From NCBI RefSeq assembly GCF_014529535.1, contig NW_023503501.1, forward strand, positions 8,138,504 to 8,202,503: DNA of 64,000 nucleotides, in the 5' to 3' direction. This document shows positions 19,952 through 32,900 of the stretch, piece after piece. Every line of letters begins with the position of its first letter. The stretch's first letter is position 1. The stretch comes from Bradysia coprophila (Eukaryota; Arthropoda; Insecta; Diptera; Sciaridae). Both the position numbers and the translations under genes were made by a program. The notes under the pieces were generated by a model that did no database searches, had not been told where the DNA came from, and was given only the letters and a program-made list of their open reading frames with translations.

Positions 19952-22900
19952 ATGCCTGGGAAAGTTAGAGTTAAAATCATTGCTGGCCGTAATCTGCCAG
20001 TAATGGATCGTGGCAGTGATACGACCGATGCTTATGTGGAAATTAAATTGGCCAACACAACATACAAGACGGATGTTTATCGTAAATCATTGAATCCGCA
20101 GTGGAACTCAGATTTTTATAGATTCGAGGTCAGTATACACTGTCCACTCCTTGTTGAACTTGGTGTTGAAACTCATCATTTGTTTACTGGTAATAGCTTG
20201 ACGATGCTGAGTTACAAGACGAACCACTTCAAATACGTCTGATGGATTACGATACATATTCGGCAAACGACGCAATCGGAAAAGTGAATATTTGCTTAAA
20301 TCCACTTCTTTTGCCGAGCTTTGACATGACAGGACAGGTGATACGAACAGGCAAAGGTATTGTACACTTCGTATTGACTGTACTGCAATACTGCTCGATA
20401 TTCCCAACATTTTATGAATTACAAAATGTTTACTGAAATTAGGTGCCGTCATGTCTGGTTGGATACCCGTTTTCGATACGTGCAAAGGCATACGTGGAGA
20501 GGTGAATTTGATCGTCAAAGTGGATCTGTTCTCGGATGTGAATAAATTCCGGCAGAGTTCGTGCGGTGTGCAGTTTTTCCATTCCAGCATCATACCGTAC
20601 GGCTATGTTGCGCAAGCGATCCACGGTTTCGTTGAAGAGCTAGTGGTCAACGATGATCCGGAGTATCAATGGATCGACAAAATTCGGACACCTAGAGCAT
20701 CGAATGAGGCGAGGCAGGTCGTGTTTCTAAAACTGTCGGCACAGGTAGGCAAAGATCGAGATGCAGTGTTGGGCGAGTGTTCAAAGTCACTGGTTTGTGC
20801 AGGTTCAACGGAAAATTGGACTGAAAGCAATCGATCTGGGTGCAAATGCGGTTATCGGCTATGCGCAGTGTTTCGATTTGGAAGGTGATGTTGGGGTGGT
20901 AGCGAGAGGAACTGGAACTGCAGTGACATTGGTTAAAATCAACGAATCAATGCTACAACCGACTGCTGATGCAGCTTTGTTGGAGGAGTGAGTATTCATT
21001 GTTAAATTGACCAAAATTTTAGAAATTCGCTTTCAAGTCATCGAACAGTGTTGTTCGACTCCAGTTGACAACATTTCTGCAATTAATTTTCACTTATTGC
21101 AATGCAACGGTGCTGAGGAGAAATGTTCACCGGACAAGGTCTACATTCTATATTTGATGACTGGAGGTCGTTGACTCGATTACAATGATGGTCCATGCCA
21201 ATCAACAAATTAATTTCTATTTCACAAAATTGAATTAAACAATTTTCTTTCCTTCACACCAAATTTTCCGTTCTCCTTTTCCTACCGTGCCTACCTTTTC
21301 CCATTCACTCAATATTTTGAATTGCGCCACATTTGCGGTTGTTGTTTGTTTGTTTTCTCATTAAAATTTCGTTTGGTTTGGTTTCTACTGTTCCATTGAT
21401 TTGTATTGATTAACTTGCACGCGTTTAATCCGTACAGACAGTTAAAATATCTGGAATTTCTAAACGACGGCAATAAGCCGGACAATTTCAGCAAATTCGA
21501 TGCCCACAATTATCCGTCGAATACTGACGACGTTGTGTACAAAATTCTCGGTATCAATCAACCGAATGCAAACAGTAAGACCACAAGCATTGTGCTGAAC
21601 AAGAAAATTAAAAAATCAGAAAAATTGTCCAGCACTCATCAGATGATACTTGAAGAAGAACCAGCCGAACCGTTAGAGAATTTGAAAATTTTAGTCGCTC
21701 AAGAGGACAACCGACGTGAAAATTTCAAAGAACGTTTGGGCGTCGGATTAAAAAAGATGGGAAAAACGTCGAAGAACATTCTGCGACAAAAGGGAAACCC
21801 ATTCAAGCGTAGTGCCAAAACAGAAGATTCTTCTCGAGATGGATCATTATCCAACATATCTCGTGCAGTATCTACAACGTCATTGCGTGCATCGCTCACT
21901 GACATCAAAGGAATTTTAAAGAAGACCGTCAGCAGTAAGTCAAAATATCAACGATCGTCTAGCGATGGTGTTGGAATGGCTGCACTGTTGGTGAGTTCGA
22001 TGATGGCAGCACCCAGTTTGGATTGTATATGCGAAACTCATGATTCTCCGAAATTATCTTGCACCAAAACCGTTCAACAGCAATCTGAATTGTCGGAAAG
22101 TAATTTATCGGAAAAGCTTCGTTTAAAGGGTGGCCCAATTGAGATGACTGGCATGAGAACGTCTGACAGTAATTTATCGTCGAATCTGTCCACGACATCA
22201 TGCTCAGCCTCTACCAGTTCTTGTAATGACGACGATGAAGATGATGATTTATCGGAGGACGAGGATGACGTAACGAAAAGTGAAGTTGTTTTAGTCGATG
22301 CGGACACCGTCAGTCTTGTTGTCAAATCAGTTTTGGCACAGGAAGAATCGCAACTCGAAAGTAATAATTGGATAGAACCGGCAACCTCGTCGTCATCATC
22401 TACAGACGATCCGAAAAAAAGTCTTGTCAAACAGTCATCTGTGGAATCTAATCGCAGGGATTCTGATACAGGACCGTTATTACGTACTGGAGTAACGCGA
22501 TTTTCAAAAGATAAGAGCGGAAAGGTTTCTGCTTGTGAACTTGTGGAGTCAAATTTTAGTGAAATGTCTTTCTTGAATGCTCCGAACGCAGACGAGGACG
22601 CTGACAATTGGATTCAACCTGGTTCCACAACCGACGAACCAGAGTACGTGGAAACGAGACGCGGCTCTCTGTTCAAGGAACTGAAAGAAAATATTTCCGA
22701 GAAGTTGCATTCAATTCAAGAGCATTTGACGCACAGCCAACCGGACGAAATCCGTAATAAACACGGTCTAATCAGTACCGCAATGGACACAATGTTGATT
22801 GAACAGGCTTCGATGATGGGCGCTAGGCCGTCAGTGAATGCTGTGACCGCTCTTCGAAACGAGAATGAAAAGCGAAGGTCGAGTATAGAGTCGATCAAAC

Positions 22901-25900
22901 GACGCTTTGCATCGTTGTACAAGCGTTCAAGTGAGTCGGAAAAGTCAGAGATAAAGAATGAGTCGGGTTTGATTGGAACGGCCATGAAAACAATGCTAAT
23001 GGAAGCAGCTCATGTGACCGGAGAGGTTGTCGGTCATCCCACAAAGCAACCAGCTAAAGTTGAATTGAATAATCCACCTCAACCTGATGCCGCACCATTT
23101 GCATCGTTAAATAATTCAAAGCGACCGTCTGTTATTGAAATCACCGATACATTGAAGTCGTACGGCTCGGCAATTGAATTCGGAGACGCCACTGAACAAC
23201 TAATTCAGCCATTTATTTCACTAACCGATTTAAACACTGTTCGAATCCAGTTAAATAAACCAATGTTTGTTGTTGAAACTCCTCCAACCAAATCCCATTT
23301 ACCGTCCGACATGCCAACATCCCCCAATAATCCCAAATGTTCTCTACCATCGACAGTTGATAATACACCAGATTGTGCTAGTTGTGACTCAAATACTACT
23401 AACAAAGCTTCTCTGCTTGTCCCCGATCCTTTTCCTGTCAACAGGTCGAATGTCGATTGTGTGGGAAGTCCGAAAACGATTGGACACATTCGTGCCGAGT
23501 CGACGGGTGGTAAAATGGCGCATAGTCCATCGAAGGGAATGGTGTCCGGATCGCAGTCGGCTTCAGTAGCTAGTACCAGTAAGGAACCAATTTTTCGTCG
23601 TTCATCCGATTCGGATTTGAGTGTTACGCCGAAAGGTAAATTCGATATTTTCAGATGGATAACGTTTGGCAGTTTTTTTTCTTTCTTACCTATTTACAGA
23701 CTTAGAAAAGAGTTTTTCATTTGGCTTCGATTAACCTACTTATAGAGCGTTTACTATTGCTTGACATTCAGTTGATTTAAAATCTAATTTTTCTCTTTTT
23801 TTCATAATTTTCATTTTTGTATCGTAAGAAATTAATGACAGAGTCTCGGCCGCACTTTTTATATATTAGACAAAAATACATTTTTTTTTTAATTATTGAT
23901 TTTTAGCGATGGTCTGGTCTAGTAGAAATGTTGTGACTATTTACGGCCTTCCGACTTTCCACGAACTGTGTAGACGCAGTACTATCATCATTATAACTGC
24001 TCAGCTTTACAGTCCGTGCAAAATTAAAGTCTAGACAGTCTAGGTCTATAGATCACTTCGCAAACTGTCAATAAAAACTTCAAAAATTTTGCTTTCAGAA
24101 GGGACCTAAATTTTAGTTTCGAGTCGAGGGGTTTACAATGAAAAGTCATTCTAATTCTGTTACAGTAACGGCGTGTGACGTTAAGTTGGAAAGCTGAGTG
24201 CAGGCTCAACCTATTTCAGAAACAAAACCATTCATTTAGTGTGAATGTTTTTAAAAGTTGACCAAAATTGGAAACAAAACTTTAACTTTGAAAGACCGTA
24301 AAGTGCACAAAAATATTTTTTTTCGAATTTGCGATCTATTTGCGATATAATATCACCAAGATCATCCTTCCCATCCGCGCTATTAATATTTGAAAACTCC
24401 CTTACACGTAAAAATGCGATACTCAAAAATTGCTCAGGTCGACTGACAAAAAAGAGTTGGAAAACTTACCTGTAGCAGGTAACTTTGTCTCCAGGTAATC
24501 TAGAATAGCTGCCACAGCTGTAGTGCCTCATACAAAAAAATACAGATCTAGATATTCTAGATTACATGAAGACAAAGTTACCTGCTGCAGGTAAGATTTT
24601 CAACTCTTTTCTGTCAGTGCCATTTAAAAGTAAAAAAATCCTTTTGCTGAAAAATGATCGGTTGGATTTTCTTGGAAAAAACCGAGTGTCCCAGAAGTTG
24701 ACAGTTCAACGAAGTGACCTATTAGAAGGAACAGTTACTTCTCTCATTGTGCCACAGATTTTATTTGCTGATGTTACCGGAAATTCATGGTTGAATTCCG
24801 CTAACAGACAAAATAGCTTCTCGCTAAAACAAAAATTCCTAGGCTGTTATCAGTGCCTATTTTTGGTAGGCTTCGGCCAATTTTTGTAAATAAATTTACC
24901 AAAAACAGGCCCTGGCTGTTAGTTCCTTATTCTTGGTAAGGTAATATAATTTTCGTGTCGCCAACGTTGTTCACTTTAACGTATCAGACCACTAGCTGTA
25001 AATATTTTACTTCAATGCGATAACGTTACTTTTAAACACTAGTGCGCTATCAATTGCTTCTACTTTGAAACAAACTTTGAGCGAAATGACTATGTGGGCG
25101 GAAAAATTCAGAAAATGATTTTTGTAAACATTCCCATTGTTTCCATCATGCAACGCTAGACCAGACTATTAGACTATTAGTTTTTATGAAATTATTGTAA
25201 AATTTTTTCTATTTTGGCGTCCAGTTCGAGGTCGTAAAAGTGAGTATTTGACCGTCTCTCACTCTCTCTCTATATCTCTGTGTTCAACTGTTTTATGGAA
25301 ATGGGATAAATTATCGGCAACAAAATGTTTTCTAACTGTTGTTCTGTGGAAGATGCAATTCCAAACTTTTTTTTTTGTTATCAAATTAACAACCGCTACA
25401 CAGATATCCTAAATTGGCAAACATGTCGAACGAATTGACTAAATTTAAACCGTACCGGAGAGAGAAATGTGTGTCGCTATGTTAACAGTGCAATTGTTTG
25501 TTGTACCAATTTATGTAACCCTGTTCTCCTAACCAATATATTCGTTGTTCACTTCGGGGTCGATCGACTTACTTTAAATTTATTTAAATTGATTAAGTTA
25601 AGTTAAGTTTATTCTAACCGAAAAGCATGTGCATGCTGAATGGCTAACCGAAATAACTTCCAGCAACAAGATCTTGTTGAAAATATGATATTTGTCTTGC
25701 ATATTGTTTGTCCAATGTGAAACCGAATAAAATCATTTTAGGAAATTCACTTTCAACAACTACCGAGCGTCCAGAACGTGTTGAAACTATCCTCAAAACG
25801 CCGTTTCATCATGACAATTTGGATATGTTGGAATATCCGTTCTTGACAATGTCCACATATCCGCAGGGATTTATTTTACACTTAGGTGAGACAATAGGGA

Positions 25901-28900
25901 ACGTCAGATTGTTCGAACAGTAACGGAATGTCGAACACAAAACGGAAACGAAAACAATTTTCTTTACGATAATGAGCTTCGTCAAAGAAAAATCGTTTGT
26001 GTTTCCGCTTTTGTTCGAACGATCTGACGTTCACTAATAGGGTTTCGTTTGGATTTTCTATTCTGAAAATCTGACGTTCCCTAATTAGTGAAAGGAAATC
26101 GTAACCGATTGCCATTTATCCATTTCAATATTAAAAGGTGCCACAGTGTGTTCGAGGTCAGTAAAACTATTGGAACGTGTTCCCAATCCAGACGAACCTG
26201 AAACGAGAGATTCATGGTGGAAGGAATTGCGTATGGAGGTTCGATCACATGCTAGAGCTTTAAATTGCAACGTCATTCTGGGATACACTGAAGTTACAAC
26301 TATCTCGTAAGCATTCCCTGGGATCTAGCGAAAGTTCCTAAATCATTTGAGTCTTTCGTAGCGACGATGTTTGCGTGTTATCAGCTTCGGGAACGGCAGC
26401 TGTAATAAATCCGAAATACACAACCGATATAGCTACATCGGGTCGTCTTCTTGTAGCATCAGTTGGATCAGCACCAAAAGATATTAATCAATCGGTATCC
26501 GATGTGGAAAAAGACTTTCGCAGAGTAGCCGTAACAAAAGATATTGCTCAATCACTGCCTATTAATGACAAGGCATTGTCTACACCGACGACAATAACTG
26601 ACGTAGAACATGAGACTGAACTAGTGTCATTGAAGATAAATAAAGAAACTGGATGTACGTTGTGTCACATACCCTACCGGAACTCAGCTACCTTCAACAT
26701 GCAAGCCAAAAAGTGTGCGTCATGCAAGTGAGTACCGATGGTCTTAAAAGATTAGGTCCGTTGATATGTAATTTGATTAAAATTAGCATTGGTGATGTAC
26801 CCGACGTCTTAATGATCACAATCGAACTACCAGACAGTGTGCAAATTACCGGTCGTGGCTGTTTCGTTCAAGCTCAAGTTTGCCGCACAAAAAAAGATTT
26901 AAAATCAGAATCGAATGCCAAAGAAATATCGGATGCAATACCATTTTTAGAGTACGAGATCCACAGACTGTTGGTGAATAAAATAAAGAGTAAGGGAATG
27001 AATGCTCTCTTCGGAATGAAGGCACGTTTTGAATTAAGCTTTCCTTAGTCGGCTGGTAATAATTGATCGAATTGCATTATTTGCAGGCGACAATAGCAAT
27101 CGGGGAAAAAGTTATTGCACTCATCGCAACTGGCACTGCCGTATACTTACCGTCCTTGCCTGCACCATCACCTCCGAAAATTATAGCTGGCAATTCTTGG
27201 TCGAACAGTGACAAAATTCGGGATTTACAGAAATCGCTGAGAGACACATTCGATCGTAACCGTGAGATCTATCAACTTAAATCGTCTGAGGTAAATTTTG
27301 AATTGAACAACGCAAGCATTGGTAGGGTGCTTACTGCTGTCACCGCTGTTGCTACAGTGCGGAACGATAGTAAGTTTGATTCAGCACCTATCAATTCAGT
27401 CATTGCAATGTAAATCAGATGAGGACAGTCAACTGTGCTCCAGTCATCGAATACTCAACCGATGCAAATATGTGCCACGATTTTGACGTCGCTTCATTTT
27501 AGGAACTCGAACTCGGAAGCAGAAACGCAACATCCGACGAAATGTACCTCAAAGACATCGAACCCAGTGAAATTGACTTGACCAATGGTAACAAAGATGC
27601 GTGCGTACTGGAAGTGGACGACATTGAAGATTTGGAAATCATTGCTCTGCTAATGGAACCATCGCCACCGGACGGTTTTCATATCGTTAATACGCAAACA
27701 GTTCCCGGTCTTCATGATTTAGAAGTTATACGAAATTTGCAAATGTTCGTGCAAGTGTACCGCGCCAAACTGGGACTGAATCAACAAGCTAGCAATTTTC
27801 CGAAACATTTCCAACGATTGATTCACACAATTTACTTCAAAATTCGGTCGATGATACCGTGTGCCATTTGTGATTTCCGGTTCCGATTGGACTTTCCGGA
27901 GAGTGTGAGTTGGGCGGATTTGTATGTTAGTAGTGAGCCTTTACCTAACACTGTCTTTTTGATAATCTAGGAAGAAATTCAAATTCTCGTTACTGGCATG
28001 GCTCTGGGTTTGGGCGAACCGTCTCGTCTAACAAAATATAAACGAAAAGTTGCCGCACATCCACAAACCAAAGAATCGAAAAGAATTGCCGACGATGAAT
28101 TGATTTTCAACATTGAAGACGCAGAACAACCAGAACCGCTAACCCAAAGCCTTACCTTCCCATCATCGTCGAAGACTCTCACGCACACTGGTTCGTTGAA
28201 ATTGCAACGATCGCCGAATCGCAGCCGCTTTAATTCTGTACGAGCCGCTAAACACGTATAAAAACTGGATTAATTTGATAAAAATTCAACTTTTGATTTT
28301 TCGATATCTAGGTTCCGTTGCGCGAACGTTTCGGCGTTGACTTGACGCCACTATGCTATGTGCCAGGCGGTAAAATCGACAAATATTTAGGAAATTTGGA
28401 TTTCTTTTTCATTCGCGAATCGACGTCGGTGAAGGAGAATGGGGGAATCAGTGGTTTCGTGCACAGTTTCATAACTGAAGTCTTGGCGATAGTCCGGGCG
28501 AATATAACCGCTTTGGGTGGCAATGCAATGGTTTCGTTTTACATGACAGAATTGATTTTAGTGGACAATCCGCACAAGAATCATGTCGGTATTTGTTTTG
28601 TGGTTGTGATTGGATATGTGCGCCGGCTGACGACGTCAAAAACTTTTAGTTACATTTGACGTCTTTCTGCGCCACAAGTCAAAGAGATTGCCTAAATTTA
28701 AATGGAAAATGAGTCGTCAATAACTTTTTTCATTATTTTCACACCGAGCCATGATCAGACATTGACCGGCGCACATATCTAGCTGTGATTCTTTGTTCCA
28801 GAAAAAAATCATTTTTCTTCAACATTTTTTTTTTCTTTTTCTAATGTTACAGGGACAGTGTTTGATAAGTGTGGGAGGTGATGTGGTCTTCGTTTCCTAC

Positions 28901-28915
28901 TTTTCCGACGAATGA
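19952..28915 (+). CDS. C2CD5: C2 domain-containing protein 5 (CDP138) orthologue, 14 exons
   Basis: Exons: 19952-20128, 20197-20356, 20443-20744, 20803-20987, 21438-23635, 25742-25885, 26138-26306, 26362-26727, 26787-27021, 27087-27290, 27503-27904, 27971-28255, 28312-28584, 28853-28915 (5163 nt, 1720 aa; phases all agree). In mammals the protein binds calcium and membrane lipid and aids insulin-driven vesicle fusion (GLUT4). The N-terminal C2 domain (1-110) keeps the calcium aspartates D19, D26, D76, D78, D84. The block around residues 150-265 (VEELVVNDDPEYQW, RTPRASNEAR) and the C-terminal blocks (DMLEYPF near 1040, LSASGTAA near 1118, GMNALFG near 1305, PGGKIDKYLG near 1630) match the family in order. 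Cys pairs 1210/1213 and 1230/1233 could bind metal. Exon 5 adds about 700 mostly disordered Ser/Asp-rich residues, so it is much longer than the roughly 1000-aa vertebrate protein. Confidence 0.93.
24442..24618. repeat. Fold-back element in C2CD5 intron 5
   Basis: Outer ends ACTGACA and TGTCAGT begin arms of about 65 bp that are imperfect reverse complements. Each arm contains AAGTTACCTGCAGCAGGTAA-like words and TCTAGATTACC-like words. The loop is about 45 bp. It looks like a MITE, and no clear target duplication was seen. Confidence 0.65.
25895..26083. mobile_element. 189-bp MITE in C2CD5 intron 6
   Basis: The ends TAGGGAACGTCAGATT and AATCTGACGTTCCCTA are inverted repeats. An internal pair, GTTCGAACAG with GTTCGAACGATCTGACGTTC, repeats part of the terminus. 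The outermost TA at each end could be a TA target duplication, which would suggest a Tc1/mariner-type MITE. It fills most of the 252-bp intron. Confidence 0.65.
27022..27086 (+). other. Probable GC-AG intron 9 of C2CD5
   Basis: Reading on past 27021 hits a stop at 27046-27048. No GT donor in the right phase precedes it. A donor AAG|GCACGT at 27021/27022 joined to TTGCAG|GCG at 27086/27087 restores frame exactly. It also restores gap-free alignment with the conserved family stretch (GMNALFG... then IGEKV). The intron would be 65 bp. Confidence 0.75.
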
Positions 28916-29858
28916 TATCGTCCTATTGTTGCTCTCACTTCTGGAGCGACCTTGTAAATTTTTCACACTTATTTAATTCACACAAACGAAAATGCAGAAC
29001 ATTGCAGAAGAAAGACGAAAGTATTATGGTTTTAGGTAAAAAAAATGTTGAAAATTATGTTGACAATTTATTATATTAACTGAATATTCATCACAATTTG
29101 ATTATTTTATTAAAAACATTTTATGTAAAAAGTGGTCGCACTTGTTTTCTTTCAATTAACTAAAACAACGCTGTAACAGCCATAAATATCCTATCTCTAT
29201 GGGTGTTCTGGCAGAACTGATAAAAACGTTTGTATGTTGAAGCATACATATTGGTACAATTAATTAATCATACCATTGACAGTGATTAGAGGGCGTAACT
29301 GCCATATCTCTGGAACTACCGATTTTCATAAACTTTTTTCCTTTGATTTTTTAAAGTCGACCAATGGTCCGGTAGATACCATCGAAAATTTATACGAATT
29401 GTGAGGACATCCCACACGGCCGTAACTTGATTAGCCAAATTTTTGTCTTTACCAAAATACAATCAATGAAGATTGATTTTCTTGTCGTAAGCACTCTTTC
29501 ACGAAAAATCCCGCAGTAGGTCAATGCGGACATGGCGAGCAATTTAATAAAAGTTCTCTACTGATTGGGACTCAGGAAATGTTTCTAAATTCTAAATTCT
29601 AAATTTCAGAGAAGCTGAACAGGCTTTCGAAAATTTAGAATCGAAATAACAGTCGAAATGACTTTATCAGCTCAAAAAAGCACAAATAACTCGAGTTTTC
29701 AGGGGAAACAGTTTATGAAAATCGGTTGAGTAATTCCGGAAATATGGTAGTTTCGCCAACGATTATCGGTTGTTGGTAATATTTTGAATTTCCCATAATT
29801 TCTACCGTTGCTAAACTTTTAGTGCTACTTTACCCTATCAACTGGCAACTGGCAATCG
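28916..29858. other. 3' flank of C2CD5, nothing else recognised
   Basis: An ATTAAA at 29109-29114 is a possible poly(A) signal. The remainder is AT-rich with no supported gene. Confidence 0.45.
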
Positions 29859-31410
29859 GGCTATCTGTTATCGATAACTACGACAAAAATAATGACAAGA
29901 TCTGGGTAACATGGTCCTTTATATGGGAAAAAACATGTTAAAAAATTGAAGTACAAGATTTGAAATCAACAGATTAGAAATACTTTGATCGATGGAAGTG
30001 ATAGACCCGATAATAATACTGGTCATATGCTTGCCGTATGTAACACACATACAAACACGCATCAAAATTTGTAAGAATTAGATAAATAAATATGACGAAA
30101 AAACTTGGTTTTTTCAATGAAAACTGTCTAGCAAAAGGCGATTTTACTCAAAAAAGGCAATTTCAAAGATACTTGCCGGTATGTCATGTCTGGTATCCTG
30201 AGACCTAAGACTGACTAGTAAACATAGCTATGTTACAATATAGCGGTGTAAATTTATATGATTTTTGTTTCAATCACGTTGCGGTACTGTCAGTGTTTCC
30301 GTGTGGTATTACGTTTAAACTTTTGCCGTACAGAATCTAAGGCAAGCTGACAGCAACCAACCTGGCTCATACGGCTATTCATATTCATCTGTTATCGATA
30401 ACCTCGTCGATAACGATGAGAAAAATAATGACAATCTCTGGGTAATATGGTCATTCATATGGTAAAATGTATGTTACCAAAAAATGAAGTACAAGATTCG
30501 AAATCAACGATCGATGGAAGTAATAGACCAGATAATAATACTGGTCATATGATTGCCGTCTATTACATTTTAGTTTTGATCAGAATAAAGTACGCCAAAA
30601 ACGTTTTCTTCCTCGATTTTTTAGCATAAATCTGTTCAAAATCGCAACTAAAGTATCTCGTCATCTGTCGATATAACTTAAATTCGAAAATATTTTTCTG
30701 TTTATAAAGTTTTCTTATAAGCAACGCAATTCAAGTGCTCTGAATAGGGTACTGAAACAGGACAGTGTATCCTGCAAATTTTGGCACTGTAAAAAAATTC
30801 GGACACTTTTTTCATACAAAGTAGTATTGTATTTGGCAGCTGTCATTAATAGCACTTTTGCTTGAAGTGCGTTGTTATAAGTCTTAATCGGAAAGAACTG
30901 AACGATAGTTTATGGTGTAGCTAAGGGCAGCCTCAACCAATTACAATCCATTTCTTATCGATTTTATGAAGTCCCCTTTCCAGGCAACTTTCCAGGCAAA
31001 AGTTTAAACGTAATACCACACGGAAACACTGACAGTACCGCAACGTGATTGAAACAAAAATCATATAAATTTACACCGCTATATTGTAACATAGCTACGT
31101 TTACTAGTCAGTCTGAGGTCTCAGGATACCAAACATGACATACCGGCAAGTATCTTTGAAATTGCCTTTTTTGAGTAAAATCGCCTATTGCTAGACAGTT
31201 TTCATTGAAAAAACCAAGTTTTTTCGTCATATTTATTTATCTAATTCTTACAAATTTTGATGCGTGTTTTTATCGATCAAAGTATTTCTAATCTGTTGAT
31301 TTCAAATCTTGTACTTCAATTTTTTAACATGTTTTTTCCCATATAAAGGACCATGTTACCCAGATCTTGTCATTATTTTTGTCGTCGTTATCGATAACAG
31401 ATGAATAGCC
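29859..31410. repeat. 1.5-kb fold-back repeat with a third internal copy
   Basis: The left arm (29859-30327) and right arm (30996-31410) are highly similar reverse complements. The left arm has about 58 extra bases near 30000-30055. The spacer holds a partial third copy in direct orientation (about 30373-30570) that includes the same extra segment. TATCGATAAC motifs occur in each copy. No open frame of note lies in the arms. It resembles a fold-back transposon or a rearranged array of one non-autonomous element. Confidence 0.8.
30722..30874. mobile_element. 153-bp MITE, CAACGCA family, copy 1
   Basis: The ends CAACGCAATTCAAG and CTTGAAGTGCGTTG are inverted repeats. Flanking TTATAAG at 30715-30721 and 30875-30881 is a perfect 7-bp direct repeat. 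It lies in the spacer of the fold-back repeat. Relatives are at 34242-34383 and 60703-60806. Confidence 0.75.
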
Positions 31411-32699
31411 GTATGTGACAAGTTATTCGCTTTGCACTGTCGTGAAGAGATATAAAATGTTAATAGCTTGTCCTCATTCAATCTGCTAATTTTCTTTTCG
31501 ACTAGGTTTTTGGGAGTCATTTAAACCGAAGTGATATCAGTGATAGTCAGGGTCTATTTTTCAGTAGATTAGGTATTACAAAAAATATGCACTGGTGATG
31601 GTGCTTTTTAAGAAGTAAACTTTTCTATGTATTTCACACATCAGCATAGCACCATAGCATTAAGCATCACGGATGTTGTGAATTTGCATTTATTGAAATC
31701 AAAATCACTCAAATCGAAACCTTGCACTCTCAATCGTCTTGTTGTTTTTATATTTCCAAGCAAACAATACTATAATCTCGGTACGGAAGAATATCAATAT
31801 CTAAAAGCATATCTCAAAGAAAAAAAAAAGATCGCTGCAGATAATTTCTCACAATGTTTCCATAGTGTCTGCTAATATTCTACATGAATTATGTAAAAAT
31901 AAATCAAGCTAGAAACTGGTAAGTATAAACTAAACACACACAAAAAACTATGTATACAAAAAAGGTGTTACTTTGAAGTGTTAGTTTTGTGGAAATAAAA
32001 ACGAACTTCGAAACTCTATACTCAACTCAAATATCGATGATGATGATAATGATTTCAAAAGTGCTGTTCTCAATCCATTTTTTTATTCACATTTTTTCCT
32101 CGCCAGCCGATTATATATTATTTAGTTCCTATTTGTATTGTTCAATAGATAAATACATTTGAGATGAGCTTAAATGCTCTTCAGCCATAAATGGTATTTG
32201 AATGATCGCTAAATTAGTGGACACTAACTGGGTTTTTCTGATACTGAACAAGAAACTCGAGAAGAGGAAATTCGACATTATTGAAAACAAAAAAGTGGTT
32301 GCGGTCGAGTTGAGGAATGTGTTCTGACTGGTTGAGTCTCACAGTTTATTTATAAAAATTATGCAGCAAAATCTGATCCTTAAAATTTTGTTTCTAAATT
32401 TATTTCGGAAAGTTTATAAATAAATCTCCAAAGTAAAACAGGTCGTAAATATGAACATAAAAATAAAACAACTACGGCTATAGGGTTAAACTTTAACCGT
32501 TAAAGCCATTAGGCTGAGATATGCGTACATGAGTAAGTAGTAGTGGACCGCAAAGCCACAATTTGAAACTTATTCTGTATGGTTTAAGTACGTCAAATGA
32601 AAACTATTTGCTGTGAGACACGTCCTTAGTCGACGGTAGGCTTGGCTTAGTGCTTATCTCAGTCAGTTCACATCATAGAGTAGTGAATCTGGAGTCAAA
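31411..32699. other. Intergenic, nothing certain
   Basis: A TATAAA lies near 31451 and an open frame of 82 codons at 31627-31875 (Lys/Ser-rich, no motif). These do not add up to a convincing gene. Confidence 0.35.
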
Positions 32700-32900
32700 A
32701 TGAAGGTATTGGATTAGGAATGGAATTTAAAAATAAACGTTTTATTGAAAGTTTTGTCGCGCCTTACAAGTCATATTTTCTGGCACTGATTATATCGCTT
32801 GATAAAAGATTTATTTAAATTTTCTAGTACAAATCTAGTACTTCTACTGATGAAAACTCGTTTGCCTTTTCAGTTTTGTACACTTTTCGCTATAGGATAA
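32700..32900 (+). pseudogene. Possible decayed start of a secreted or cuticle-type gene
   Basis: ATG-AAG followed at once by a GT donor (32700-32705|GTATTG) copies the two-codon first exon of the Gly-rich gene at 35939. Initiator-like TCAGT motifs lie about 40 bases upstream. A pyrimidine-rich acceptor at 32871-32873 opens an in-frame hydrophobic stretch (FCTLFAIG) that stops at 32898-32900. The start of a signal peptide that ends within nine codons suggests a dead duplicate. Chance is a fair alternative. Confidence 0.25.

Noticed and set aside
20745-20802. Read-through of C2CD5 intron 3 as coding
   Set aside because: Reading on loses similarity to the family, while splicing 20744 to 20803 continues straight into the conserved QRKIGLK block.
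22074-22607. Ser-rich 177-residue antisense frame
   Set aside because: It lies opposite the Ser/Asp-rich part of C2CD5 exon 5, and the plus frame is fixed by conserved exons on both sides.
24566-24889. 107-residue frame in C2CD5 intron 5
   Set aside because: It starts inside the right arm of the fold-back element and has no splice or family support.
27291-27413. Extension of C2CD5 exon 10 to a donor at 27370
   Set aside because: That donor is phase 1 and does not fit the next exon; the donor at 27291 is phase 0 and restores family alignment.
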